NCBI RefSeq assembly: GCF_037646455.1
Contig: NZ_JBBIXN010000001.1
Location: 868,001-932,000 of the forward strand
Origin: Draconibacterium mangrovi_A
GTDB taxonomy: Bacteria; Bacteroidota; Bacteroidia; Bacteroidales; Prolixibacteraceae
Reading direction: 5' to 3'
DNA: 64,000 nucleotides
The first letter of the stretch is position 1, and each line of letters begins with the position of its first letter. The notes under the pieces are model-generated. The model did not search any database. It saw only the letters and a list, made by a program, of their open reading frames with translations, and had not been told where the DNA came from. Of this stretch, positions 34,014 through 43,496 are shown piece after piece. The position numbers and the translations under genes are program-made.

Positions 34014-37000
34014 ATGAAGTATATCCCGCGATATCTTCTGACCAGTTTTCTGTTTTGGACAATAATGCCCATTTTATTTGCCCAGGAACTGGAACTTAAA
34101 AAGTTCGATCCTGAAGGTGTTTTAGGAAATGTAAGCGCTGTTATAAAAGATAAAAAGGGTTTTATGTGGTTCGGTACCACAAGAAATTTATTCAGATATG
34201 ACGGTTACAGTTTTAAAGAATTCAAACATAATCTTTTAGATACGTTGTCGCTTTCCAATCAAAACATTCATGTAATATTTGAAGACAGCGACGGAGATTT
34301 GTGGATTGGCACAGAGGGCGGGTTGAATAAATTCTGTGTCAGTTCAACAGAAGAAAAGTTTAAACATTATTTTCCAATTCCACTGGTAGAATTTGATGGC
34401 AAAAATGTAATTAAAGAAATTTACGAAGACCGGGAAGGTATTTTCTGGATTGGAACGGGATGGTATGGATTATATACGTTTGATAAAACAAATGAAGTTT
34501 TTACGGAGTTAATTTTAGACAGCACAATTGAAAGAGATAAACTGGAAAGATTCCCGTATTTTATCACTTCAATAAATGAGGATTTGAACGGAACACTCTG
34601 GGTATGTACAACGATAGGATTGTATAAGTATAAACGGGATTCCAAAACCTTTACAAGTTACAAAATCCAGCCGGACAACATAGATCACCCGTCCAACGAA
34701 ATTCATACAATCCTTGAGGATAAATCAAATAACTTTTGGGTAGGTACAGGTTTTGGGCTTTATAAATTTGATAAAAAGAAAGAAAAATTTCAACCTCAGT
34801 TTCTGCCCGAACACGAAGGATTGACAAAGTCGACGAAGGATATCATATTTAAGATAGAAGAAGATGAAACCGGTGCCCTTTGGATCAGATCATCACAGGG
34901 AATATACAGGTATCATCCAAAAAATAATGTAAATCAATTTTGGGAAGTTCCAAACGACAACATACGTTTAACGTGGGATTACTTTACGTTTATGAAAGTT
35001 TTGCTTGTAAACAGTCCGGATTTTATTTGGTTGGCAGCTCCCAACAAAACCCTGTACAATTTAAAGAAACGTTCGTACTTTACCTGTTTAACAAATGTCC
35101 CGGATGTTCCTCCAGGTCTTAAATTAGAAACTACTACAAACATTCTTCAGGACAGATCCGGAACTTTATGGATAGGTACACAAAATGGACTATATAGCTA
35201 TGACAGAAAACGACAAAAATTTAGAAAGTACCATCATGATCGTATAAGTGGAAACTCCATACATAACCTCCTGGAGGATAGAAATGGAGCACTTTGGGTT
35301 GGAACATGGCAAAAGGGCTTAAATAAATTGGTGACGAATGGGCCAGATATAGTTGATATCCAATACCATCCAATTGATCCGAAGCACCCCAAAACTAATA
35401 GTATCTATGAATTAATTGAATGTGATAATGGAGATATGATGGTCAGTGTTGGTACTGATTATTTCATGTATAGAAATGATACATTTCTAATAATGAATGA
35501 CAAAGCAAACTTTCATATTATTGACACGTGTTTGCCGGCAAAAATTCCCGGAGAGGTCTGGAATCCTACGTGGTATGGCCCATCCAGATGGATACCTCCG
35601 TTTACAGAAGATTCCAATCACGTTATTAGTCCCAGTTTAAGAATTCGCTATCTGCATGATCCTAATGATCCTGAAAGTATAAGCTGTAACAGGATAATTG
35701 GACAATTAATAAGTAAGTACTTTCAACCCGCGACTATTTGGTTTACAACTTATGGTGGTGGCCTTAACAAACTTATTACAAGTCCAATAAAAAACTCGGA
35801 AAACTGTAAGGTTCATTTTAAAAGGTATTTAGAAAAGGATGGATTGCCCGATAATTTATTACGTTGTATTGAGGAGGATAAAAATGGGAATTTGTGGATC
35901 GGTACAGTTGATGGATTATCTATGTTCGATCCCCGGACTGAGCGTTTTAAAAACTATTCTGTTAACGATGGACTTTTAAGTAATTTCATAAACTGTGCTA
36001 CATATTTGCCAAACGAGAATGGAATGATGTATTTGGGAACTGATAAGGGGCTTGTTTCTTTTTATCCTGACAGTATTAAAGAAAATCTCAACATTCCGCC
36101 TGTAGTGATCACCGATTTTAAACTCTATAACAAGTCCGTTAAACCTGGTGAAGATTCATTTTTAAAAACTCCTATTACTTATGCACAGGAGATTAACTTG
36201 CCTTTCGACCAAAACTTTATCGCCTTTGAATTTGCAGCCCTCGATTTTACCAAACCGGAGAAGAACAGTTACAAATACAGGTTGGTGGGTTTGAATAAGG
36301 ATACCATTTATGCAGGGAACAAACATTATGCAGAATATACCGATTTAAAACCCGGGGAGTATACTTTTTGGGTTAGCGGCTCAAACAACGACCAGGTGTG
36401 GAATGAAAAAGGTACCTCACTCCGAATTTCTATCCTCCCTCCCTGGTGGAGGACCAAACTTGCTTATGCATTTTATACGATAATAATTGTGTCCTTAATT
36501 TTTACATATATCAGATGGAGAACGCATCAGCTACTCAAGGAAAAAATGGTTCTGGAGAAAAAGGTAAATGAACGTACCCTGCAAATAAAAGCACACCAGA
36601 AAGAGATAGAAGCTCAAAAAATAATTTTGGAGGAAAAGAATAAGAAAATACTGGAGATCGATCGTATAAAAAGCCGTTTTTTTACCAATGTTTCTCACGA
36701 GTTCCGGACACCATTATCACTAATACTTGCCCCTGTTGAAGAATTACAGGAAGGTAAATCACGGTCGGGGAAAGAGTATAAAAAGCTCAGTTTAATAAAA
36801 AGAAATGCCTATCGCTTACTGGATCTGATCAATCAACTGCTTGACATTTCTAAAATTGAGAATGGCAATATGAAGCAAAAGTTAGTACACGGGGATGTTC
36901 TGGAAAAACTCCATACAATATCAGGCAGTTTTTCTTCACTTGCAGAAGCTAAAGGCATCAATTTCAAGATTCATCTGCCTCTGGTGAAAAAACAGAATTG

Positions 37001-38243
37001 GTTTGATCCGGACATGCTGGAGAAGATAGTAACTAACCTGCTTTCCAATGCATTTAAATTCACTCCTGAGGCAGGTAAAGTTGTTTTATCAGCACAATAT
37101 CTTAGCGAAGGATTCAACAGGGCCTCCCAAACCATAGAATTTTCAGTGTCCGATACCGGACCCGGAATTCCTGCAGATAGTTTAGATAAGATTTTTAACC
37201 TCTTCTATCAGACAAATGAAACCGTAAAAAATGAAACCGGTGGCACAGGTATTGGTCTGTCGCTGGCCCATGATATGGTTAGTTTACTCCATGGCGAAAT
37301 TGATGTAAAAAGTGAACCGGGTAACGGGAGTAGGTTTACTGTCCGCTTACCTCTTGGTATTAACCACCTGAACAAAAATGAATATGTGATAATCGACGAT
37401 AAAAGCATTAAAAATGTAGAATCAACTCAATTGCCCGAGGAAGAAATTTCCATTACCGAAGAAAAAAGAGCGTTTCAAACCGATAATGAAATTCCACTTA
37501 TACTGATTGTTGATGATAACAGAGATTTACGGGACCTCATTCATGAACACCTCATAAATTATCGGATAGACGAAGCAATTGACGGTAGTGCAGGTCTTAA
37601 AAAAGCTTTTGAAACCATTCCTGATTTGATCATTAGCGACGTTATGATGCCCAAAATGGATGGAATAGAACTATGCGATCAATTAAAAAACGACGAGCGA
37701 ACCAGCCACATTCCAATAATAATGCTTACTGCAAAAGCCGATTTGGAGAACAAAATAGAAGGTTTGAAAACAGGTGCTGACGACTACATCACTAAGCCTT
37801 TTAAAATTAAAGAGTTAAAAGCACGAGTTGAAAACCTTATCAAATTAAGGAAGCAGTTGCGAGAAAGATTTATTCGTGAAGTCACTTTAAAGCCTAAAGA
37901 TATTTCCATAACCCCGGTAGATGAAAGATTCCTGAACCGGGCCATAGAGATCGTGGAACATCATATAAGTTATGAGCAATTCAGCGTCGGGGAGTTATAC
38001 ACAGAAATGGGCATGAGCAGGAGTAATTTTTATCGAAAATTGTATGCGCTGACCAATCAGGCTCCTTCAGAGTTCATACGTACAATTCGCTTAAAAAGAG
38101 CTGCGCAATTGCTTGAACAGAATTTTGGTAACGTTACTGAAGTTGCGTATGAAGTGGGCTTCAATCATCTGGGATATTTCTCGAAGTGCTTCAAAGAAAT
38201 GTTTGGGGTTGTACCTCATAAATATTCACCTAAATCTTCTTGA
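34014..38243 (+). CDS. Hybrid two-component system sensor/regulator (HTCS)
   Basis: A 1409-residue one-protein signalling system anchored in the inner membrane. After a signal peptide (ending LFAQ) comes a periplasmic sensor with repeated Reg_prop propeller motifs (DLWIGTEGGLNKF, FWVGTGFGLYKF, LWIGTQNGLYSY, LWIGTVDGLSMF), a Y_Y_Y domain (~745-810) and a single transmembrane helix (~812-835). Inside are a coiled coil, DHp with phospho-accepting His895 (VSHEFRTPLS), HATPase (~945-1120, SDTGPGIPADSLDKIF), a receiver domain with Asp1209 (ISDVMMPKMDG), and a C-terminal AraC-type DNA-binding domain (~1310-1405). Such proteins sense an oligosaccharide directly and activate the neighbouring glycan genes; the ligand here is probably a fragment of a sulfated fucose/galactose glycan. 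Confidence 0.95.
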   Translation: MKYIPRYLLTSFLFWTIMPILFAQELELKKFDPEGVLGNVSAVIKDKKGFMWFGTTRNLFRYDGYSFKEFKHNLLDTLSLSNQNIHVIFEDSDGDLWIGTEGGLNKFCVSSTEEKFKHYFPIPLVEFDGKNVIKEIYEDREGIFWIGTGWYGLYTFDKTNEVFTELILDSTIERDKLERFPYFITSINEDLNGTLWVCTTIGLYKYKRDSKTFTSYKIQPDNIDHPSNEIHTILEDKSNNFWVGTGFGLYKFDKKKEKFQPQFLPEHEGLTKSTKDIIFKIEEDETGALWIRSSQGIYRYHPKNNVNQFWEVPNDNIRLTWDYFTFMKVLLVNSPDFIWLAAPNKTLYNLKKRSYFTCLTNVPDVPPGLKLETTTNILQDRSGTLWIGTQNGLYSYDRKRQKFRKYHHDRISGNSIHNLLEDRNGALWVGTWQKGLNKLVTNGPDIVDIQYHPIDPKHPKTNSIYELIECDNGDMMVSVGTDYFMYRNDTFLIMNDKANFHIIDTCLPAKIPGEVWNPTWYGPSRWIPPFTEDSNHVISPSLRIRYLHDPNDPESISCNRIIGQLISKYFQPATIWFTTYGGGLNKLITSPIKNSENCKVHFKRYLEKDGLPDNLLRCIEEDKNGNLWIGTVDGLSMFDPRTERFKNYSVNDGLLSNFINCATYLPNENGMMYLGTDKGLVSFYPDSIKENLNIPPVVITDFKLYNKSVKPGEDSFLKTPITYAQEINLPFDQNFIAFEFAALDFTKPEKNSYKYRLVGLNKDTIYAGNKHYAEYTDLKPGEYTFWVSGSNNDQVWNEKGTSLRISILPPWWRTKLAYAFYTIIIVSLIFTYIRWRTHQLLKEKMVLEKKVNERTLQIKAHQKEIEAQKIILEEKNKKILEIDRIKSRFFTNVSHEFRTPLSLILAPVEELQEGKSRSGKEYKKLSLIKRNAYRLLDLINQLLDISKIENGNMKQKLVHGDVLEKLHTISGSFSSLAEAKGINFKIHLPLVKKQNWFDPDMLEKIVTNLLSNAFKFTPEAGKVVLSAQYLSEGFNRASQTIEFSVSDTGPGIPADSLDKIFNLFYQTNETVKNETGGTGIGLSLAHDMVSLLHGEIDVKSEPGNGSRFTVRLPLGINHLNKNEYVIIDDKSIKNVESTQLPEEEISITEEKRAFQTDNEIPLILIVDDNRDLRDLIHEHLINYRIDEAIDGSAGLKKAFETIPDLIISDVMMPKMDGIELCDQLKNDERTSHIPIIMLTAKADLENKIEGLKTGADDYITKPFKIKELKARVENLIKLRKQLRERFIREVTLKPKDISITPVDERFLNRAIEIVEHHISYEQFSVGELYTEMGMSRSNFYRKLYALTNQAPSEFIRTIRLKRAAQLLEQNFGNVTEVAYEVGFNHLGYFSKCFKEMFGVVPHKYSPKSS

Positions 38244-38337
38244 ATGAGCGTAATTATTTAAAGTAGTTGTTAATTGAAGTCTTGCCAATCTGTCTCACTA
38301 TAAATGTAATCCCAAATTTTGTCACCAGGTTAAATAT

Positions 38338-40728
38338 CTACAATTCAAATGCGAATGATTCGCCAGCTTTTAATTCTGATTCCGAAGTCACATCCTTGTA
38401 TTTCACTTGCAGAATTCCGTCGCGATCGGCAGTAATTTTAGCCGAAGTAAGTTTCCCGTCTCTCCAGTTAATATCTACCGTGTAGCCACCTCTTGCTCTT
38501 AATCCGTGAACATGCCCGCTCGGCCAATCTTCCGGCAGTGCAGGCAACAATTCAACTGTTCCCGTATGACTTTGCAGGAGCATCTCGGCAATTCCGGCGG
38601 TCGTTCCAAAATTGGCATCCATCTGGAACGGTGGATGCTGACCAAACAAATTGGGTGATGTACTTTTGGTTAAAACAGTATTTAAACTGTGTTCTGCTCC
38701 TTCTGCTTCGGCTAATCTTGCATACTGACTGATCAGCCAGGCAGCACTCCACCCTGTATGACCACCGCCATTTTCAATGCGGTAGTCGAGCGATTTTTTA
38801 GCAGCGGCAGCCAGTTTCGGAGTTTTCTGCAAATTGATCTGCTCCCCCGGATGAACGGCAAACAAATGCGAAATGTGTCGGTGACCGGGTTCCACTTCCG
38901 GAAATTCGTGTGCCCATTCCATCAGGCGGCCATCAGAACCAATTTGCGGTCCAGCCAGGTTTTCCCGGGCTTTCACCACCTGATCAACAAAATCATCATT
39001 TATATCGAGTTCGTCGGATACCATCATAAAATCGGTAAACAACTGCCATATCACTTCCTGGTCGTGAGCGGGCCCCATACTTATCTGGGAACGGCTGCCG
39101 TCGGGTGCCAAAAAGGTGTTCTCGGGCGAAACCGCCGGTCCCGAAACCAGTTTACCGGTCTCCGGGTCTTCTACCAGCCAATCGAGGTAAAACTCAACTG
39201 CGCCTTTTATCACAGGATACATGTCCTTCAGAAATTCCTTGTCGCCTGTAAAACGGTAATGTTCGGCAATGTGTGTTGTAATCCAGGCACTGCCTCCAGT
39301 GTGCATGCCCCAACTTGCGGCCTCGCCAGGCGAGGTGTAACCCCAAACATTTGTGATTGGATGAATCACCCAACCCCGGTTTCCGTATTGTACTTTTGCG
39401 GTTTTCTCACCCGGCTCAACCAGCGACTGCACCAAATCGAACAAGGGCAAATGCATTTCGGATAGGTTGGTTACTTCTGCCGGCCAGTAGTTCATTTGTA
39501 CATTTACATCAGTATGGTAATCGCCATTCCAGGGCGTTTGAATTTTATTGGCCCAAAGTCCCTGCAGGTTGGCAGGCAAACTACCGGGGCGCGATGAAGA
39601 GATCAGCAGATAACGTCCGTACTGAAACATCAACTCAACCAGGTGAGGATCGTTCTGTGTTTCTTTAAACTGCTCAATTCTTTTATCGGTAGCAAGCGGG
39701 GTAATTGCCTCCGGAGTGAGATCAAGATCAACACGCTTAAAATATTTTTGATACTCTTCGAGGTGTGCCGACAACAGTTCTTTATAACTTTTTGAAGCTG
39801 CTGCCTCAATGTTTTTAGCCGTAATCGATTTATAATTGCGGCCTTTATATTCAGGATAATCGAGTACATAATCGGTGGATGCCGACAACAGCAGAATCAC
39901 TTCATCAGCATTACGTATAATCAACTGCGAATCGTTATACACAAATTCTCCCCCTTTATTCACCGCCTTTAAACGTACCAGGTACTCAAGATTCTTTCCG
40001 CCTTTTCCATCGACCAGCGAACCCGACATTATCAGTTGATCATTCTCTGCGGTAGTGGTAAAATATTCGGGGCGGTCGAGCGTGCAGCTAAAGGAAAGTT
40101 GTCCTGGTTTATCGGCAGTAAAACGAGCAACCAGAACCTGATCAGGATAGCTGGTAAAAATTTCACGTTTAAAATTAACGCCGCCTTTGGTAAATGTTAC
40201 GCTTGCCACTGCAGTTTCGAGGTTCAATTCGCGGTAGTAATTTTGATATTCCCCCTTGTTTTGAAAATCGATGCGTAAATCGCCCATTGTTTGGAAACAA
40301 CCAAAAGGCACCGTTGCACCATTTCCATGTCCGCTTCCGGCACCCTTGCAAATTTGAGTACGATTCGTTAGCTCCGTGGCTTCCTTGTATTTTCCTTCTA
40401 ACAACAAGCGACGAATTTCTGCCTGTGCTTCCCGGGCTTCCGGATTATCGTTATCATCAACACTCCCCGACCACATGCTTTCTTCGCTTAACTGGATACG
40501 TTCGTTATTTACATCGCCAAAAACCATGGCACCCAGCGAACCATTACCCAATGGCAAAGCCTTGAGCCATTCCGGGTCATCTCGCCACCCGTTTTTATCG
40601 TCTTCTACCAAAGCATTGGCAGGGCTGTCGTACCAAAGTTTTAGACCTCTGTTTTGTTCTTTTTCTGACTGGCATGCCATTAAAAATGACAGCAGAATGA
40701 GCCCACTCATTTTATGGATAAGTTTCAT
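38338..40728 (-). CDS. GH95 alpha-L-fucosidase (or alpha-L-galactosidase) lipoprotein
   Basis: A 796-residue lipoprotein (lipobox Cys19 in SFLMACQ). The full GH95 layout is present: LKLWYDSPANALVE, LPLGNGSLGAMVFGD, IQLSEESMWSG, the (alpha/alpha)6 barrel with WNGDYHTDVNVQMNYWPAE, SPENTF, GPAHDQEVIWQLF and MDANFGTTAGIAEMLLQSH, and the C-terminal beta domain with DINWRDGKLTSAKI. Enzymes of this family invert the anomeric centre and remove alpha-1,2-linked L-fucose or alpha-L-galactose from the non-reducing end. It is convergent with the HTCS gene and followed in the same direction by the beta-helix/PDZ gene to its right, with 91 bases between them. Confidence 0.93.
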   Translation of the reverse strand: MKLIHKMSGLILLSFLMACQSEKEQNRGLKLWYDSPANALVEDDKNGWRDDPEWLKALPLGNGSLGAMVFGDVNNERIQLSEESMWSGSVDDNDNPEAREAQAEIRRLLLEGKYKEATELTNRTQICKGAGSGHGNGATVPFGCFQTMGDLRIDFQNKGEYQNYYRELNLETAVASVTFTKGGVNFKREIFTSYPDQVLVARFTADKPGQLSFSCTLDRPEYFTTTAENDQLIMSGSLVDGKGGKNLEYLVRLKAVNKGGEFVYNDSQLIIRNADEVILLLSASTDYVLDYPEYKGRNYKSITAKNIEAAASKSYKELLSAHLEEYQKYFKRVDLDLTPEAITPLATDKRIEQFKETQNDPHLVELMFQYGRYLLISSSRPGSLPANLQGLWANKIQTPWNGDYHTDVNVQMNYWPAEVTNLSEMHLPLFDLVQSLVEPGEKTAKVQYGNRGWVIHPITNVWGYTSPGEAASWGMHTGGSAWITTHIAEHYRFTGDKEFLKDMYPVIKGAVEFYLDWLVEDPETGKLVSGPAVSPENTFLAPDGSRSQISMGPAHDQEVIWQLFTDFMMVSDELDINDDFVDQVVKARENLAGPQIGSDGRLMEWAHEFPEVEPGHRHISHLFAVHPGEQINLQKTPKLAAAAKKSLDYRIENGGGHTGWSAAWLISQYARLAEAEGAEHSLNTVLTKSTSPNLFGQHPPFQMDANFGTTAGIAEMLLQSHTGTVELLPALPEDWPSGHVHGLRARGGYTVDINWRDGKLTSAKITADRDGILQVKYKDVTSESELKAGESFAFEL

Positions 40729-40819
40729 CAGTATATTGTTTTTAATTCCAGTTATTCCCGAATGAAAGACGTCAATAAAAATATAACCTCTTTCCTTTTA
40801 CCGATATTATTTCACACAC

Positions 40820-43249
40820 CTACTTGCTTTCTGTAACTTCAAAACGAAATTCCCTGTGCTTCTGATCGCGCGAAATCTGCAAAACTACTTCTCCCGATAT
40901 CGCTTCTTTTTCAAATTGCTTAATGAAAGTTTCGAAGTAGTCTGTGGATTTTCCTCCACATTCCAGAATTACATCCCCAATTCGAAGTCCAGACGACGAG
41001 AGCTCCGAATCATCGGGCACTTCCATCACTTCAACACCGGCAATCGATGACAGCCCAGCAGCCGATTGATCGCCAGCCGTTTCAATATTTTTCACTGTGC
41101 CGCCTTTCCATTTAAATAGTTTGCCACCTGTTGCTGAACGTCCCGCCATCAATACCGGAATCACCGGAGTTTTTGCCAGTGCTTTTAGCCGCTCCGATGT
41201 TACTCCAAACTCATTCATCGGGAAATTCTCAAAGCCGATTTCCAGAGCCGGTGAACTTTCACGAACTGTGTAATTTCCTTTATTGGCATCAACAAACAAT
41301 GGATTACCACTCAAGGAGTGTTCATCACATCCGCTCTTGGCAAATTTAAGCCGATCAGCTTCACCGTTAGCAAACAGGTTGTAATCCAGTTCTTCCCCCC
41401 ATTTGTCATCCGGACCAAGTGCACGATTCATGGCCGCCGGCCGATAGGCACCAAACACGATGTTGTGTTTAAATACATCGCCGCTTTCGGGGTACCAAAC
41501 ATGCGGGTGCAGGCTGTTATTAATGATAAGGTTGTTGGTGGCCGTGCGGTAATAACCTTCGCGCATTTTTAAACCTCCGTTTAACAATACATTGTTGTAG
41601 ATTTCGTACCAGGACGATCCGTCGTCGAGATCAATATCCCAACCGTGATCGCAGCGCCATCGCGAATTACGAATGATATTCTTGTCGAGCATATCGATTT
41701 TCGGGAAATCCTGATCTTTCTTTACCAATGTATCGGTTACACGAATATCGGGTGTCCAGAATCTGTCGCGACCCCACGAATTAAAGCTTCCATGATCGCT
41801 TGTTTCAAGCACTGTGTTAAAAACATCGCAGTTTTCAATAATATGTCCGCCAAAGGTTCCCTCACTGATGTTTATACCTGCACGAGGGACATCGTAAATC
41901 GAACAGTGGCTCACTCGAATTTTATGCGACATGGATATCTGAACTGGAGAAGTTTGCTTTTCATCACGGCCAGTCATGGTGATCAAACAGTCTTCAACCA
42001 CACAATCCGAAGGATAATTGTCGCTTTTGGGTCCGGGAGTGAGATCAAGATTTTCAAAATCCTGAGGGCCATAGCGAAACAGAGGACTACGTACACTTTC
42101 AGGATCGCCGATAAAAGCAATGCCGTTGGCTCCCGAATGATGTATATAACAGCTTCTGATCGTAATGCGACGGTTGTAATTGTTAACAAAAATGCTGTTC
42201 CCTCCTACCTGGTCAAACTCACAGTTTTCTATCGAACAGTCTTCGGCTCCGTTAAACACAAAGGCACCACCCCGGTATGTTGTCCAGTCGCTTCTGAGAA
42301 GCGGTTCCTTGTTTTCCATAAAACTACGCGCGGCATGCCGAAATATAAATCCCTCGAAATGAACTTGTTCTACCGGCTTGTCTTTTGTTCCGTTCAATTC
42401 AACCAAATGTTTCAGCCGGACAATCTCCACTACTGCTTCCAATAGATTTTCAGCCTTAGCTGGATAAAAATACAATACACTTTCCTTTTTATTAAAGTAC
42501 CACTCTCCAGGAGCATCCAGTTCTTCAAAAACATTTTCAACCATGCGGTATCGCGGATGCATCTTCGACGGTCGGTTGTTTTGCCATCCTCCTTCCATAT
42601 CGAGTGTCCCGTCAGAATTTTTCCCCTTTACTATCCAGTGCATGTCGCCCCACAACGCAATTTGCATGGCATGCACAAAAGCCCCTTCCGGATTCGCCCA
42701 TGAATCAATACGTTCAGGAACAAGCGGATCATGTGCGGAATCGGGTTCTCGGGTATGTTTCAGATCCCATGAATCGAACAAGTTTTTTCCTTCGATTGCA
42801 TTCGGGAAGCGGGCCATTCGCTGGCGCTGTCCATTAATGTATAACTGATCAATATCTGTATCTTCAGAAATTTCTGCGTAAAAAATACCGTTTTTGTAAG
42901 GATTCCACTGCAGTTCCAGTTTCTGCCCACCACTGATCACTACTCCTCCGGGCGAATTGATTGCCTTGAAAACGACTGGATGCTCAGTGCTTCCCGATAT
43001 ACCGGCATCGAGTTTCAGCGTTTGCGACAGGTAATAAGTTCCGTCTTCCACCAAAACATGAACCGTTTGATTTCCGGCTTTAGTGCGTGCCAGTTCAACA
43101 GCCTTTTCAAGTGTCGCCACCGGATTGGTCTTAATCCCGTCTGCGGCATCATTGCCATCAGCCGACACATATATTTCTACTACATTTTGCCGACAAGATG
43201 CAATCAGAAAAGCAAGTGCGATCAATAAAATTGAATTGATTCTTCTCAT
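40820..43249 (-). CDS. Right-handed beta-helix lipoprotein with PDZ domain, possible GH141
   Basis: An 809-residue lipoprotein (lipobox Cys19 in LIASCR). It begins with the beta-helix entry sequence EIYVSADGNDAADGIKTNPVATLEKAVELAR, continues with typical rungs (FEGFIFRHAARSF, CSIENCEFDQVGGNSIFV, IRSCYIHHSGANGIAFIG, VVEDCLITMTGRD, SHCSIYDVPRAGINIS) and a long catalytic-type region with DHGWDIDLDDGSSWYEIYNNV. Residues ~705-805 form a PDZ domain (GLRIGDVILECGGKSTDYFETFIKQF). Similar domain orders are recalled for GH141 fucosidases/xylanases, which fits the GH95 neighbour encoded downstream on the same strand; this subfamily assignment is tentative. An envelope role in fucose-glycan trimming is inferred. 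Confidence 0.75.
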   Translation of the reverse strand: MRRINSILLIALAFLIASCRQNVVEIYVSADGNDAADGIKTNPVATLEKAVELARTKAGNQTVHVLVEDGTYYLSQTLKLDAGISGSTEHPVVFKAINSPGGVVISGGQKLELQWNPYKNGIFYAEISEDTDIDQLYINGQRQRMARFPNAIEGKNLFDSWDLKHTREPDSAHDPLVPERIDSWANPEGAFVHAMQIALWGDMHWIVKGKNSDGTLDMEGGWQNNRPSKMHPRYRMVENVFEELDAPGEWYFNKKESVLYFYPAKAENLLEAVVEIVRLKHLVELNGTKDKPVEQVHFEGFIFRHAARSFMENKEPLLRSDWTTYRGGAFVFNGAEDCSIENCEFDQVGGNSIFVNNYNRRITIRSCYIHHSGANGIAFIGDPESVRSPLFRYGPQDFENLDLTPGPKSDNYPSDCVVEDCLITMTGRDEKQTSPVQISMSHKIRVSHCSIYDVPRAGINISEGTFGGHIIENCDVFNTVLETSDHGSFNSWGRDRFWTPDIRVTDTLVKKDQDFPKIDMLDKNIIRNSRWRCDHGWDIDLDDGSSWYEIYNNVLLNGGLKMREGYYRTATNNLIINNSLHPHVWYPESGDVFKHNIVFGAYRPAAMNRALGPDDKWGEELDYNLFANGEADRLKFAKSGCDEHSLSGNPLFVDANKGNYTVRESSPALEIGFENFPMNEFGVTSERLKALAKTPVIPVLMAGRSATGGKLFKWKGGTVKNIETAGDQSAAGLSSIAGVEVMEVPDDSELSSSGLRIGDVILECGGKSTDYFETFIKQFEKEAISGEVVLQISRDQKHREFRFEVTESK

Positions 43250-43457
43250 ACTACGCTATTAATAAAAAGGAAACGTAAAGTTTCAAAAAGCATGGTGAAG
43301 CTGAACATGCTGCCACAGCGGACAAAATAATGATTTTCAAAATAAAAGTAAATCTTTTAAAATATTTTAATTTGTTTGTCCGCTTGAAAAGTGAGGTTTT
43401 CTGAATTTATTGCCTGTTCCAAAAATCGTGAACACCGGAGCAATCGAAATAAAATTA

Positions 43458-43465
43458 TACTTTTG
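43458..43465 (+). promoter_or_regulatory. -7 promoter box TACTTTTG
   Basis: TACTTTTG lies 31 bases before the oxidoreductase lipoprotein ATG and matches TAnnTTTG. No -33 TTTG at the normal spacing is visible. Confidence 0.45.
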
Positions 43466-43496
43466 AAGATCTAAATCGCTAAAAAAATAAATCAAT

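Noticed and set aside
38758..39465. A 235-residue open frame on the plus strand
   Set aside because: It lies wholly inside and opposite to the well-supported GH95 gene and its composition reflects that gene's codon use.
41645..42445. A 266-residue open frame on the plus strand
   Set aside because: It is opposite to the beta-helix/PDZ gene, whose repeats and domains are clear; no family features are seen in the plus-strand frame.
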